NCBI GenBank assembly: GCA_021201655.1
Contig: JAJQEL010000004.1
Span: 21,658-54,394, forward strand
DNA length: 32,737 nt
Reading direction: 5' to 3'
Source of the DNA: Erysipelotrichaceae bacterium
GTDB taxonomy: Bacteria > Bacillota_I > Bacilli_A > Erysipelotrichales > Coprobacillaceae
Below the pieces are notes generated by a model that saw only the letters and a program-made list of their open reading frames with translations, ran no database searches and was not told the DNA's origin. The position numbers and the translations under genes were made by a program. This document shows positions 24,612 to 32,737 of the stretch, one piece after another (the stretch's first letter is position 1; each line of letters opens with the position of its first letter).

Positions 24612-26312
24612 TTATGCCGCCTCCTTTGATAATTGTGAACGAACAATTTCCTGATATATTGTACAATCTTTCATCAATGCTTCATGCTCTCCCATACCTA
24701 CTAACTGACCATGACTTAAAACCAGAATCTTATCAGCATGCATCAAAGTGCTAACACGCTGACTAACAATAATGGTTGTTTGGGGTAAGGTAGCTAAAGC
24801 TTTTCGTAATGCCGCATCCGTCGCAAAATCCAAAGCACTGGCACTATCATCTAAAATCAATAATTCCGGTTTTTTAACTAAGGCTCTGGCAATCGTTAAA
24901 CGTTGTTTTTGTCCACCTGATAAATTATGACCATCCTGATTAATATAAGTATCAATACCCTTTTCCATATCAAAAACAAATGATGATTGTGATAAAGTAA
25001 GAGCTTCATTGATTTCCTCATCACTTGCATCTTGTTTGCCCCAACATACATTCTTTCTAATTGTTCCACTAAACAAAACAGCCTGTTGTGGTACAAAACC
25101 CATCATTTCTCTTAAGCTTGATAAATCATAGTCCTGAATAGGTTTATCTTTAATATATATTTGACCTTCGCTAGCTTCATAAAAACGTCCAATCAAATTC
25201 ACAAGTGTGGTTTTACCACTACCAGTTCCACCAATAATACCAATCGTTTCACCTTGTTCAATCTGAAATGAAACATTTTCAATCGCCCCGGCACTACGAT
25301 AACGAAATGACACATGATCAAAAGTAACCAGCGGTGCCTCAGTTTTTTCATTTTTAACATTTCCCCCTATAATTGTTGGTTGAATAGCCAAAATAGCTTC
25401 AATTCTTTTATAACAGGCAGATGCTTTAATTAATATTAATATTGTATTAGCGAAAGCAATCATTGCTAATAAAATAGCATTCATATAATTAATCAAAGCC
25501 ACAATTTCCCCTTGAGTTAATGTTCCAACATTCACTTTAATAGCGCCAACGTACAATACCAGCATAATACCACAATTAACAATCACATTGGTACAAGGAT
25601 TCAGCAAAGCCGCTATTTTCCCCACGCCAATTTGTTCTGCTTTTTGTTTAGAAGTGGCTTCATGGAATCTTTTGCGTTCATAATACTGCTTAGAAAAAGC
25701 ACGAATAACACGAACACCAGATAGATTTTCACGACAAATCAAGGCTACATGATCGAGTTGTTTTTGGATATTTGTATATAAAGGCAATGATTTAAACATG
25801 ACTAAATAGATTGTTAAAGCAATTAAAGGTGCACAAATTAAAAATATTAAAGCCATTTGATAGTTAATACGAAAAGCCATCACTAGCGAACCAATAATAA
25901 GAAAAGGTCCCCTGGAACATAGACGTATAATCATTGCGACAGCCAATTGTATCTGAACGACATCATTGCTCATACGCGTAATTAAAGATGGTGTTCCAAT
26001 ATCATCTATTTCATCATAATCATATGCATTAATAGCTTTATACATATCATTACGTAAATAAGTACCAAAACCTTGTGACGATTTAGAAGCAAAATATTGG
26101 CACACGAGTGCACATCCATATCCTACAAATGTCAATAAAAACATCAAAACCCCCATTTTAATAATATAATCTGTATCATGATTTCCGATTCCATTATCAA
26201 TAATATCAGCAACAATCAATGGTACCAGCAGTTCAAAAAAAGCTTCTATTAATTTAAATATGAATCCAGTTATTGCTTCTTTACGATAAGGCTTAATATA
26301 TTTCTTCCACAT
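24612..26312 (-). CDS. ABC exporter subunit with degenerate ATPase site (second pair)
   Basis: 566 residues from the chosen ATG 26312 (GAGGAG 7 bases upstream); the longer frame to 26426 runs through the promoter and into the LysR gene. Membrane domain, then ATPase with Walker A IGGTGSGKTT, canonical signature NLSGGQKQRL, Walker B LLILDDSASALD with Asp replacing the catalytic Glu, and SQR at the H-loop. It is the degenerate-site partner of the 577-aa subunit. It is transcribed divergently from a LysR regulator, which is the obvious candidate controller. Confidence 0.93.
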   Translation of the reverse strand: MWKKYIKPYRKEAITGFIFKLIEAFFELLVPLIVADIIDNGIGNHDTDYIIKMGVLMFLLTFVGYGCALVCQYFASKSSQGFGTYLRNDMYKAINAYDYDEIDDIGTPSLITRMSNDVVQIQLAVAMIIRLCSRGPFLIIGSLVMAFRINYQMALIFLICAPLIALTIYLVMFKSLPLYTNIQKQLDHVALICRENLSGVRVIRAFSKQYYERKRFHEATSKQKAEQIGVGKIAALLNPCTNVIVNCGIMLVLYVGAIKVNVGTLTQGEIVALINYMNAILLAMIAFANTILILIKASACYKRIEAILAIQPTIIGGNVKNEKTEAPLVTFDHVSFRYRSAGAIENVSFQIEQGETIGIIGGTGSGKTTLVNLIGRFYEASEGQIYIKDKPIQDYDLSSLREMMGFVPQQAVLFSGTIRKNVCWGKQDASDEEINEALTLSQSSFVFDMEKGIDTYINQDGHNLSGGQKQRLTIARALVKKPELLILDDSASALDFATDAALRKALATLPQTTIIVSQRVSTLMHADKILVLSHGQLVGMGEHEALMKDCTIYQEIVRSQLSKEAA

Positions 26313-26334
26313 TTGAATACTCCTCTCTTGCACC

Positions 26335-26363
26335 ATTATAAACAAAATGATATTATATGTAAA
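26335..26363 (-). promoter_or_regulatory. Promoter of the second ABC exporter operon
   Basis: -35 TTTACA and -10 TATAAT with a 17-bp spacer in the short divergent region shared with the LysR gene. The AT-rich alternating stretch beside it could hold a LysR site, but no clear T-N11-A dyad was assigned. Confidence 0.7.
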
Positions 26364-26411
26364 ATATATATTATATATATTTATTATACTTTTTTTATAT
26401 AGGAGATTAAG

Positions 26412-27263
26412 ATGGAACTCAAACAATTACTTTACTTTAAAACCATTGTAGAAGAAGGAACTATTTCTAAAGCAGCTCAAAAGCTTCATATGGCCCAGCC
26501 ACCACTATCAATGCAATTGAAGCAATTAGAAGAAGAACTTAAAGCCCAACTCATTATTCGTACGCATCATGGCATTGAACTCACCAATGCCGGAAAACTG
26601 TTTTATAAGCGCGCCTTGCAAATTTTATCGTTGAGTGAATTAACAAAAAGCGAAATAATTAACCCAGAAGTGACAATTCTGCGATTCGGAATGACGTCAT
26701 CAAACCATTCATTAATCAATTATTTAGATAATGAACTTTTTTCTAATATTAAATTATCTTTTCGTATTCACGAAGGTTCAACTTATGAAATGCTTGATCT
26801 ATTATTAACTCATAATATTGATATGGCATTTGTTCGTACACCATTTGATCAAAGTCAAGTGAAAGCTATTCATTTATGTGATGAACCCATGGTAGCTGTT
26901 GGCCAGGAATCGTTTTTTAAACAACCAATGAACTATATGAAAGATTACCATAATGTTCCTTTGATTATTCATCAAAGATATCTTTCATTTATCAGTGACT
27001 ACTGTCTGCAATATAATTTTAATCCTTTTATTAAATTTACTTGTGATGATTCATGTACTTCTTTATTATACGCAAAAAATGGCTATGGCATTGCCATTGT
27101 TCCTAAACGTGCTATTGATTTAATTGATTATCCTATCCATATTGAAGAACTCCTGGATAAGCAACTTTATACATCAATTGTTATTATTCATCGTAAAGAT
27201 GAAATTTTAGATGAACATCTGCATCAAATTATTTCTGCCTACCTTCATATGTTTACCTTATAA
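26412..27263 (+). CDS. LysR-family transcriptional regulator
   Basis: 283 residues. The N-terminal winged helix (ELKQLLYFKTIVEEGTISKAAQKLHMAQPPLS, read as consecutive motifs, residues 2-34) is classic LysR. The C-terminal substrate-binding domain begins about residue 90 (ILRFGMTSSNHS) and includes NIDMAFVRTPF and GYGIAIVPKRA. RBS AGGAG lies 6 bases before the ATG. Divergent to the ABC exporter with about 100 bases between starts, the usual arrangement for a LysR controlling its neighbour. The ligand is unknown. Confidence 0.92.
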   Translation: MELKQLLYFKTIVEEGTISKAAQKLHMAQPPLSMQLKQLEEELKAQLIIRTHHGIELTNAGKLFYKRALQILSLSELTKSEIINPEVTILRFGMTSSNHSLINYLDNELFSNIKLSFRIHEGSTYEMLDLLLTHNIDMAFVRTPFDQSQVKAIHLCDEPMVAVGQESFFKQPMNYMKDYHNVPLIIHQRYLSFISDYCLQYNFNPFIKFTCDDSCTSLLYAKNGYGIAIVPKRAIDLIDYPIHIEELLDKQLYTSIVIIHRKDEILDEHLHQIISAYLHMFTL

Positions 27264-27304
27264 ACCATTTGTTATACAAAAATAATATTTTTTATCTGAC
27301 AATA

Positions 27305-28000
27305 CTAATATCCTAAATATTTCGTAAATAAACGTTTGAATTCTTTCGCTTTTGTTCGGGAAATCGGAACAATCTTACCATTTTTCATATATACCTCATG
27401 ATAGTCTATTCTTATAATATAATCAAAATTGATAGTAAAACTACGATGAATTTGCATGAAATTATTTTCACATAATTTTTCACGTAAATTTTTCAATTGT
27501 TTAATAGAACCATAATGATCACCATCAACGGTATGCAATTTATAATTTTTATAAGATGTTTCTAAAAAAATAATATCTCGAATAGGAATGATAAACACCC
27601 CTTTATAGGTCTTAAATGCAATTTTTTTATCCTTGTTGAGAAAATATTTAATCGCACGAGTTAATTCAGCATTAAATATCTTGTCATCAAGAGGCTTACT
27701 CATAAATTGAAAAGCATCCATTGCATATTTCTCATTATAATAATCTCCATACTCTGTTATAAAAATTATCAATGTTTCTTTTCTAATATTTTTTATTGTT
27801 TTAGCAATATCAAAATCACTCATAACATTGAGTTCAATATCTAAATAAATCAAATCATATCGTTTCGCCTTATAAGCTTTTAAAAAAGTTTTTCCTTCAT
27901 AAAACAAATCAACATCAAATAATTCCTGTTTATAACGATTAATCCTATTTTGAATATCTTCTAAATAACATTCCTCATCATCAACAACAGCGATGCGCAT
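27305..28000 (-). CDS. LytTR-family response regulator
   Basis: 231 residues. Receiver domain with the acidic pocket (VVDDEE), phosphoacceptor Asp54 in IYLDIEL, Thr82 and Lys102 (MSKPL), all present. A LytTR DNA-binding domain follows from about 128 (IRDIIFLETSYKNYKLH, MQIHRSFTINF). AgrA/LytR-like. The start at 28000 has AAGGAGG and lies inside the end of the upstream regulator (20-base overlap). No histidine kinase gene is adjacent. It converges with the LysR gene. Confidence 0.9.
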   Translation of the reverse strand: MRIAVVDDEECYLEDIQNRINRYKQELFDVDLFYEGKTFLKAYKAKRYDLIYLDIELNVMSDFDIAKTIKNIRKETLIIFITEYGDYYNEKYAMDAFQFMSKPLDDKIFNAELTRAIKYFLNKDKKIAFKTYKGVFIIPIRDIIFLETSYKNYKLHTVDGDHYGSIKQLKNLREKLCENNFMQIHRSFTINFDYIIRIDYHEVYMKNGKIVPISRTKAKEFKRLFTKYLGY

Positions 28001-28658
28001 ATCCTATTTCCTCCTTAAAACTCTTTAAATGTTTATGATTGATGGGAAATATTTCTCTAGATTGTAAAATAACATGATTGTCTGTTAAAAAATCAACACA
28101 TTGAATATTCACAAATATGCTCTGATTCACTTTAATAAAATATTCTTCTAGTAATTTTTCTAAATAACAGCAATTTTTGATAGAAACAACAAAATATTGA
28201 TTATTGCATGTTACAATAATCATATCATTATAGGATGTTTCTATATATTTAATTTCTTCAAGAATAAAAATATGCTTTCGATGTGTTTGTTTTAAAGGTA
28301 AACACCACTTTGATCTTAAATTTAAAAGCCTTTTAATATGCTTACATAAAACATCAATTTCAAAAGGAATCATCAAATAATCTTTAACACCAATACGAAT
28401 AACTTCATGAAAACGGAAATAATTCTCTCCCACAAAAATAATTCCCGATTCATGATGCCTAACCTTTAATATACGTAACATCATTAAATCTCTATTATCA
28501 GCAACTACAGCTATATCTATGATTTGCTTATCATAAAATTCTATTTCCTGTAAACTCATACAAATACAGATTTCTAACGTATTCTTAAAGTAATGCTTTA
28601 GTTTCTTAATAACAAGATTAAGATAGCATCTTCGCTGGTCACATAGTAAAATTTTCAT
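27981..28658 (-). CDS. LytTR-family regulator with degenerate receiver
   Basis: 225 residues. The N-terminal domain keeps the receiver fold pattern but lacks key residues. The acidic pocket is CDQRR rather than DDE, the conserved Thr is Gly (FVGEN) and the conserved Lys is Ile (LMIPFE). The phosphoacceptor region reads VVADNRD, so Asp54 may be shifted or absent. The C-terminal LytTR domain (IKYIETSYNDMIIV, IKVNQSIFVNIQ) is intact. It overlaps and is co-translated with the regular LytTR regulator downstream. It probably acts without phosphorylation, perhaps as a heterodimer partner. Confidence 0.85.
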   Translation of the reverse strand: MKILLCDQRRCYLNLVIKKLKHYFKNTLEICICMSLQEIEFYDKQIIDIAVVADNRDLMMLRILKVRHHESGIIFVGENYFRFHEVIRIGVKDYLMIPFEIDVLCKHIKRLLNLRSKWCLPLKQTHRKHIFILEEIKYIETSYNDMIIVTCNNQYFVVSIKNCCYLEKLLEEYFIKVNQSIFVNIQCVDFLTDNHVILQSREIFPINHKHLKSFKEEIGYAHRCC

Positions 28659-28706
28659 TTTTTCCCTCCTCCATCTCTATTTTACTAGAGAAAGTATCAA
28701 AGGTCA

Positions 28707-28737
28707 GTACATTTTTGTCCCGAAAATGTACATTTTT
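28707..28737 (-). promoter_or_regulatory. Candidate LytTR binding region upstream of the LytTR genes
   Basis: GTACATTTTT occurs at 28707-28716 and again at 28728-28737, a 21-bp (two-turn) phase typical of LytTR direct repeats. A 25-bp dyad (GTACATTTT and AAAATGTAC) spans 28707-28731. An extended -10 (TGCTATAAT on the minus strand) is at 28763-28771. Confidence 0.5.
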
Positions 28738-28762
28738 ATGCTTATATTTCAATAACTTTTTG

Positions 28763-28771
28763 ATTATAGCA
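28763..28771 (-). promoter_or_regulatory. Extended -10 promoter of the LytTR regulator pair
   Basis: A perfect TGCTATAAT on the minus strand about 100 bases upstream of ATG 28658, with a poor -35. The candidate LytTR repeats fall downstream of its expected start site, consistent with autorepression. Confidence 0.5.
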
Positions 28772-28796
28772 AAAAAATATGAAAATTTGGTTGCAT

Positions 28797-28822
28797 TTCG
28801 CAAGAATTTTACCCATTGCGAA
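28797..28822 (+). promoter_or_regulatory. Candidate operator of the XRE regulator
   Basis: Inverted repeat TTCGCAA, 12 bases, TTGCGAA, placed just upstream of a TATAAT -10 at 28834-28839 and 39 bases before the XRE start codon. Position fits an autorepressor site. Confidence 0.55.
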
Positions 28823-28860
28823 TTAATATGTTGTATAATAAAATAAAAGGTGGTGAAAGC

Positions 28861-29127
28861 ATGAGCACAATCGGTGAAAGATTAAAGATATTACGTAAAG
28901 AAGCTGGTCTATCTCAAAAACAAGTTGCAGAAACATTAAAAATGTCAAAACCTATCGTTTCTCAATATGAATCAAATCAAAGAAAACCTTCTTTAGGAAA
29001 ATTAATTCGTTTTTCACGTTTCTACAATGCATCATTAGATTATATTTGTGGTAACGTTGATGAAAAGGGTGAATTATTAGGTGACATTGAAGCTTTATTA
29101 GCAACTGACAAAAAATATCAAGAATAG
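28861..29127 (+). CDS. XRE-family (Cro/CI-type) transcriptional regulator
   Basis: 88 residues. The helix-turn-helix is at about 4-60 (IGERLKILRKEAGLSQKQVA, then MSKPIVSQYESNQRKPS), typical of small XRE repressors, followed by LDYICGNVDE and a short acidic tail. I chose ATG 28861 because AGGTGG lies upstream; the longer frame from 28816 runs through the -10 element. Divergent from the LytTR pair. It probably represses itself through the dyad at 28797-28822; other targets unknown. Confidence 0.88.
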   Translation: MSTIGERLKILRKEAGLSQKQVAETLKMSKPIVSQYESNQRKPSLGKLIRFSRFYNASLDYICGNVDEKGELLGDIEALLATDKKYQE

Positions 29128-29149
29128 TTGTCCATCAGTAGTTAGTTAC

Positions 29150-29182
29150 AAAAAATAGTATACATTTGTATACTATTTTTTT
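29150..29182. terminator. Terminator shared by the XRE and nucleotidyltransferase genes
   Basis: A long perfect stem (AAAAAATAGTATACA with its complement), minimal loop, T runs in both directions. It lies between convergent genes. Confidence 0.9.
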
Positions 29183-29186
29183 GCAT

Positions 29187-30083
29187 CTATAATTTTTCTG
29201 GATAAGGTCCCTGGGCAATCAATTTTTGAATGCTTTCTTTAACAAAGTCTTTATCTTCTTTATAAGTCACGCCATACCATTCATCATGACTCGTTAAAAC
29301 ATCTACGCTAATTTGACCATCATGTAATAAATCGCCAATAATCGTTGGTAATAAATATTCTGATTTTAAATCTGTTGGATCTAACTTTGATAAGAATTCA
29401 ACAAATCCACTATCTAAAATATCTAGGAAATCTGGATATAACCCCCACATATTCATAGAAACCACAGATTCCTTGTCTATTTCCTTACCTTCACTTATGG
29501 CTTTGCCATCAATATGTTCAATATTATGAGTTTCTTCAATATCAACAAGCTGTCCATTCGCCACTTGACAAACACCTCTAGTTACACCACCATTATCACT
29601 TAAAGTATTCTTTAAAATAAAGCCCACCATACTTGCCTTTAAGCCATTTCGCGATGTATCTGCTGTTAAATACTCATAAGCAACCTTATAAGCTTCCTTG
29701 CCATAATAATCATCAGCATTAATAACTAAGAAAGGTTCATGAATCAATCCTTTACAAGCAAGTATTGCTTGTCCAGTTCCCCATGGTTTACTTCTCTCAC
29801 TAAATGTTTTCTGATATTCTTCAGGAATATTGTCAACTTCCTGAAAGGCATATTCAACATGAACTTTTTGCTTGATTCTTTGACCAATAACTTCATCAAA
29901 AACTTCTTCCAGATCCTTTCTTATCACAAAAACAACCTTATTGAAGCCGACACTTAAAGCATCATATATTGAATAGTCCATAATAATTTCCCCATTAGGT
30001 CCCATAGCTTCCAGCTGTTTAATGCCACCACCAAATCGACTACCGATTCCAGCTGCCATAACAACCAATGTTACATTTTTCAT
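29187..30083 (-). CDS. Sugar-nucleotide-type nucleotidyltransferase
   Basis: 298 residues. The N-terminal VVMAAGIGSRFGGGIKQL is the GxGxRxG...K nucleotide-binding signature of NDP-sugar pyrophosphorylases; NADDYYG near 125 is the metal-binding acidic motif. This subfamily of about 300 residues usually lacks an assigned substrate. I chose ATG 30083 with AAGGAG 8 bases upstream; the GTG at 30092 overlaps the RBS. It is divergent from the PfkB gene. It may supply precursors for surface glycans or phosphonate-type modifications. Confidence 0.87.
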   Translation of the reverse strand: MKNVTLVVMAAGIGSRFGGGIKQLEAMGPNGEIIMDYSIYDALSVGFNKVVFVIRKDLEEVFDEVIGQRIKQKVHVEYAFQEVDNIPEEYQKTFSERSKPWGTGQAILACKGLIHEPFLVINADDYYGKEAYKVAYEYLTADTSRNGLKASMVGFILKNTLSDNGGVTRGVCQVANGQLVDIEETHNIEHIDGKAISEGKEIDKESVVSMNMWGLYPDFLDILDSGFVEFLSKLDPTDLKSEYLLPTIIGDLLHDGQISVDVLTSHDEWYGVTYKEDKDFVKESIQKLIAQGPYPEKL

Positions 30084-30163
30084 TTTTTCCACTCCTTTGC
30101 CTCATTATAACAATATATTTTCTTGCAAACAACCATAAAATGAAAGAAATCTTCAATACTTTT

Positions 30164-30172
30164 TGTTATAAT
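30164..30172 (+). promoter_or_regulatory. Extended -10 promoter of the PfkB-family gene
   Basis: TGTTATAAT, a perfect extended -10, about 15 bases before ATG 30188. The untranslated leader would be about 8-10 bases. Confidence 0.65.
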
Positions 30173-30187
30173 GATAAAGGTGATACT

Positions 30188-31045
30188 ATGAAAAAAGCTT
30201 TAATTATTGGTTCAACTGTATGTGATATTATTATTCATGTCCACAATTATCCACCAATCAGTGGTGATGAGAATATTATTCATCAGCACATGCAATTAGG
30301 TGGATGTGCTTACAACGTTGCACATATTCTGCAGGAATGTGATATACCTTTTGATTTATTTTCACCTGTAGGTAAAGGTATTTATGGGCAATTTGTGAAA
30401 GAGCAGTTAATGAATCATCATATTCCTATATTGCTTGAGAGTCAGGATAATAATGGATGTTGTTATTGTATTGTGGATGATAGTAGTGAACGTACTTTTA
30501 TATGTGAACATGGAACTGAATATTTTTATGAAGAGAATTATTTTAATATTTTAAATATGGATGATTACGATTGTATTTATGTTTGTGGATTAGAAATCGA
30601 AGAAAAGTCTGGTGATATGATTATTGATTTTCTCGAAAGAAATAATGATAAAATACTGTATTTTGCGCCTAGTCCTAGAATCAATCATATTGTTAAAGAA
30701 AAGATGCAAAGAATCATGAAGATGCATCCTATTATGCATCTCAATAAACAGGAAATATTATCTTTCACGCAGGAAGATGATTTCCATCAGGCATTAATAT
30801 CATTATATCATCTCACTCATAATAGTATTATTGTGACCTTAGGAAAAGAAGGTTGCTATTATTATGATAATCAAGAAAGTTTTATGGTTTCATCAATCCC
30901 ACAAAAGATTGAAAGCAGTGTAGGCGCTGGGGATAGTCATATTGGTGGTATTATAAGCTATCAGAAGTTAGGATTTAGCTGGTATGATACCTTAGCTTAT
31001 GCTAATCAAATAGCGGTTAAAAAATTATCCCAAAAAGCTTTATAA
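30188..31045 (+). CDS. PfkB-family carbohydrate kinase
   Basis: 285 residues. The N-terminus KALIIGSTVCDIIIHV and LGGCAYNVAHIL (substrate-binding GG region) fit the ribokinase family. The C-terminal signature SSVGAGDSHIGG holds the catalytic Asp and anion hole. It phosphorylates a sugar or nucleoside; the exact substrate is not visible. I chose ATG 30188 with AAGGTG 5 bases upstream; the frame from 30068 begins inside the divergent gene. No sugar transporter is adjacent. Confidence 0.9.
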   Translation: MKKALIIGSTVCDIIIHVHNYPPISGDENIIHQHMQLGGCAYNVAHILQECDIPFDLFSPVGKGIYGQFVKEQLMNHHIPILLESQDNNGCCYCIVDDSSERTFICEHGTEYFYEENYFNILNMDDYDCIYVCGLEIEEKSGDMIIDFLERNNDKILYFAPSPRINHIVKEKMQRIMKMHPIMHLNKQEILSFTQEDDFHQALISLYHLTHNSIIVTLGKEGCYYYDNQESFMVSSIPQKIESSVGAGDSHIGGIISYQKLGFSWYDTLAYANQIAVKKLSQKAL

Positions 31046-31157
31046 TTACGAAAAATATGTTAAGTCATATCAAATTATTGTTTTTCATAAAAAAAAGGGT
31101 TAAAATAGCTATGTTCCATTTCATACATTTGGGGATATGGGTGATAGTGGACTTAAC

Positions 31158-31186
31158 TTGACACTCAACATAGTTTAGTGTATGAT
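31158..31186 (+). promoter_or_regulatory. Promoter of the L,D-transpeptidase gene
   Basis: Consensus -35 TTGACA and -10 TATGAT with a 17-bp spacer, 27 bases before ATG 31213. Confidence 0.82.
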
Positions 31187-31212
31187 AGGATTTAGCTAAA
31201 AGAGGGGATAAT

Positions 31213-32682
31213 ATGGAGGAAAACATGGACGAGAATGTTGAACAAAACGATAAAAAAAGATTTGATCTAAAAGGCTTTTTAGCCAATCATCCAAAAGAGA
31301 TCAGAATCGTAGGTATTGTGATATTAGTTATCTTAATTATATATTTGATTGGTTGTTTTTATTACAATGATCGTTTTATGGCTAATACAACAATTAATGG
31401 TATAAGTGTTTCTAATCAAACGTATGATGAAAGTATTGATAGTTTAGAAACAAGCTTATTACATCAGGAAATGACTTTAACTTTTGTGGATGAGGAAACA
31501 GAAACAATTAGTGAAGATGATTTTGGTATAACTTTAAATAGTGAGGCTCCAATTCAAAGTTATATTGATAAGCAAAATGCATTTCTTTGGTTTACTAGTT
31601 TCTTTTCTAGTAATAGTATTGAAATCGAAGATATTCTTACTTATGACGAGGAAACTTTAAGTGCATGTGTAGCAAAGCTGGAACATGTCGATACTGAACA
31701 AATAGAACCAGTTGATGCTTATGTAACATATGAGGATGATAGTTTCAAAATTGTTGATGAAGTGTTTGGGACAACGATTATTAATGATAATTTAGAATCA
31801 ATTATTTTTAATTCATTTTCTAATCAAATATTAGAAGTTAATGTTGTTGAAGAAGGTGGCTATCAAGAACCTGAATTAACAGCTAATGATGAAATTATTA
31901 CTAATCTCTATGATTTAGCTACAACTTATTGTAATGCCTCTATTACCTATTCAACCATTAGTGGTAGTGTTACTTTAGATGGTGGCGATATTATTGAATG
32001 GTTATCTATTGATGAGAGTGGTAATTATTATTATGATGAAGATGCATTTAGCGAAGCAGCTAGCGAGTTTGTAAGTGATTTGGCTAGTACGATTAATCTT
32101 AAAGGTAAATCAATGACTTTTACAGGAGCTAATGGTACCAGAACTGTTACTTGCAAGACCTATGGTTATACTTTAGATCAGGATGCGGAAGTTGAAGGAT
32201 TAATTGCTGATATTTTGGATGGCAAAAATGGTACGAGAACACCTGAAGTCAGTGGTGTTCAAGCTTCTTATAGTAATGGTGGTTTAGGTTATACTTTTGT
32301 AGAAGTTGATTTAACAAATCAAAAAGCTTATTATGTCAAGGATGGATCAGTTGTTTGGTCTTCTGATTGTGTTTCTGGTTTAGCCAGTGATGCTGATAGA
32401 AAGACACCTGCTGGTGGTTATTATATCTATTTTATGCAAAGAGATCGTACTTTAAGAGGTACACAACAAGCAGATGTTACATATGAATATGAGTCATTTG
32501 TTAATTACTGGATGGCTTTTAATGGTGGTATTGGTTTACACGATGCTTCATGGCGTTCGTCATTTGGTGGTAGTATCTATCTAACAAATGGTTCTCATGG
32601 ATGTGTTAATCTACCAGTCAGCAAGGCTGCACAATTATATAGTTATATTAGTTATTATACGCCTGTCGTATGTTATTATTAA
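31213..32682 (+). CDS. Membrane-anchored L,D-transpeptidase (YkuD) with peptidoglycan-binding region
   Basis: 489 residues. A charged cytoplasmic N-terminus precedes one membrane helix (about 31-51). The extracellular part has a peptidoglycan-binding-type region (about 55-350) and then a YkuD catalytic domain from about 365. The active site reads GLHDASW and SHGCVNLP with the nucleophile Cys464. Such enzymes form 3-3 crosslinks or attach proteins to peptidoglycan. GAGGGG lies 5 bases before ATG 31213; a second GGAGG-ATG at residue 5 is also possible. It has its own consensus promoter. Confidence 0.94.
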   Translation: MEENMDENVEQNDKKRFDLKGFLANHPKEIRIVGIVILVILIIYLIGCFYYNDRFMANTTINGISVSNQTYDESIDSLETSLLHQEMTLTFVDEETETISEDDFGITLNSEAPIQSYIDKQNAFLWFTSFFSSNSIEIEDILTYDEETLSACVAKLEHVDTEQIEPVDAYVTYEDDSFKIVDEVFGTTIINDNLESIIFNSFSNQILEVNVVEEGGYQEPELTANDEIITNLYDLATTYCNASITYSTISGSVTLDGGDIIEWLSIDESGNYYYDEDAFSEAASEFVSDLASTINLKGKSMTFTGANGTRTVTCKTYGYTLDQDAEVEGLIADILDGKNGTRTPEVSGVQASYSNGGLGYTFVEVDLTNQKAYYVKDGSVVWSSDCVSGLASDADRKTPAGGYYIYFMQRDRTLRGTQQADVTYEYESFVNYWMAFNGGIGLHDASWRSSFGGSIYLTNGSHGCVNLPVSKAAQLYSYISYYTPVVCYY

Positions 32683-32737
32683 AAAAGGGTAACCAAATTT
32701 TGTTCGGGTAAAAGTGAGAATTAGACATGGAAATTTT
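32683..32737. other. Window end, no supported feature
   Basis: 55 bases after the transpeptidase stop. An ATG near 32727 could open another gene, but too little is visible to call it. Confidence 0.4.

Noticed and set aside
31065-31286. 73-aa minus-strand ORF across the transpeptidase promoter
   Set aside because: It would overlap a consensus promoter and the start of the transpeptidase gene; no family resemblance.

Overview
The window is low-GC, AT-rich Firmicute chromosome with compact operons, strong AGGAGG-type ribosome binding sites and sigma-A-like promoters. A pyruvate formate-lyase (PFL) fermentation locus, a spore-coat CotE homologue, paired LmrA/TM287-288-type ABC exporters and a single-pass L,D-transpeptidase suggest an anaerobic gut Erysipelotrichia (Coprobacillus/Catenibacterium-like). 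That assignment is inference from gene content. I see no rRNA, tRNA, CRISPR array or insertion sequence.

Layout. Positions 1-8.2 kb are minus strand: GNAT acetyltransferase, xanthine phosphoribosyltransferase (xpt, frame-broken), aspartate kinase, a 2-hydroxyacid dehydrogenase, a two-subunit ABC exporter, cotE and a frame-broken HAD phosphatase. Positions 8.2-12.6 kb are an AdhR-like MerR operon with DUF362 and Fe-S aldo/keto reductase genes. A hairpin then separates these from an orphan MazF-like gene, a DUF975 membrane protein and a CPBP protease. Positions 12.7-19.8 kb are the PFL locus. It holds a PFL core without its glycyl-radical domain, a 68-aa odd small protein, a free 80-aa glycyl-radical domain, an orphan PTS IIB and the PFL activase. 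Next come a TPR-nucleotidyltransferase (DUF4037), DUF4125, a ROK kinase and PspC, the four genes from the activase to the ROK kinase overlapping end to end. Positions 20.1-22.7 kb hold small accessory genes: a phage-type protein, an acyl-ACP thioesterase, a membrane protein and a JAB-domain two-gene unit. Positions 22.9-27.3 kb are a second ABC exporter pair with a divergent LysR regulator. Positions 27.3-32.7 kb hold two LytTR regulators without a kinase, an XRE repressor, a sugar nucleotidyltransferase, a PfkB kinase and an L,D-transpeptidase.

Most notable. (1) PFL appears naturally split into a 688-aa core and an 80-aa radical domain, with a third small ORF that copies the start of the radical domain but replaces the radical-bearing half with an acidic, two-cysteine tail. 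(2) The activase is translationally coupled to an uncharacterised nucleotidyltransferase/DUF4125 pair. (3) The MazF-like gene has its Shine-Dalgarno inside the 3' arm of a terminator-like hairpin. (4) Three genes in the first 7.7 kb are frame-broken, each at a short tandem repeat. This is either slippage or an assembly-quality signal and should be resolved first.
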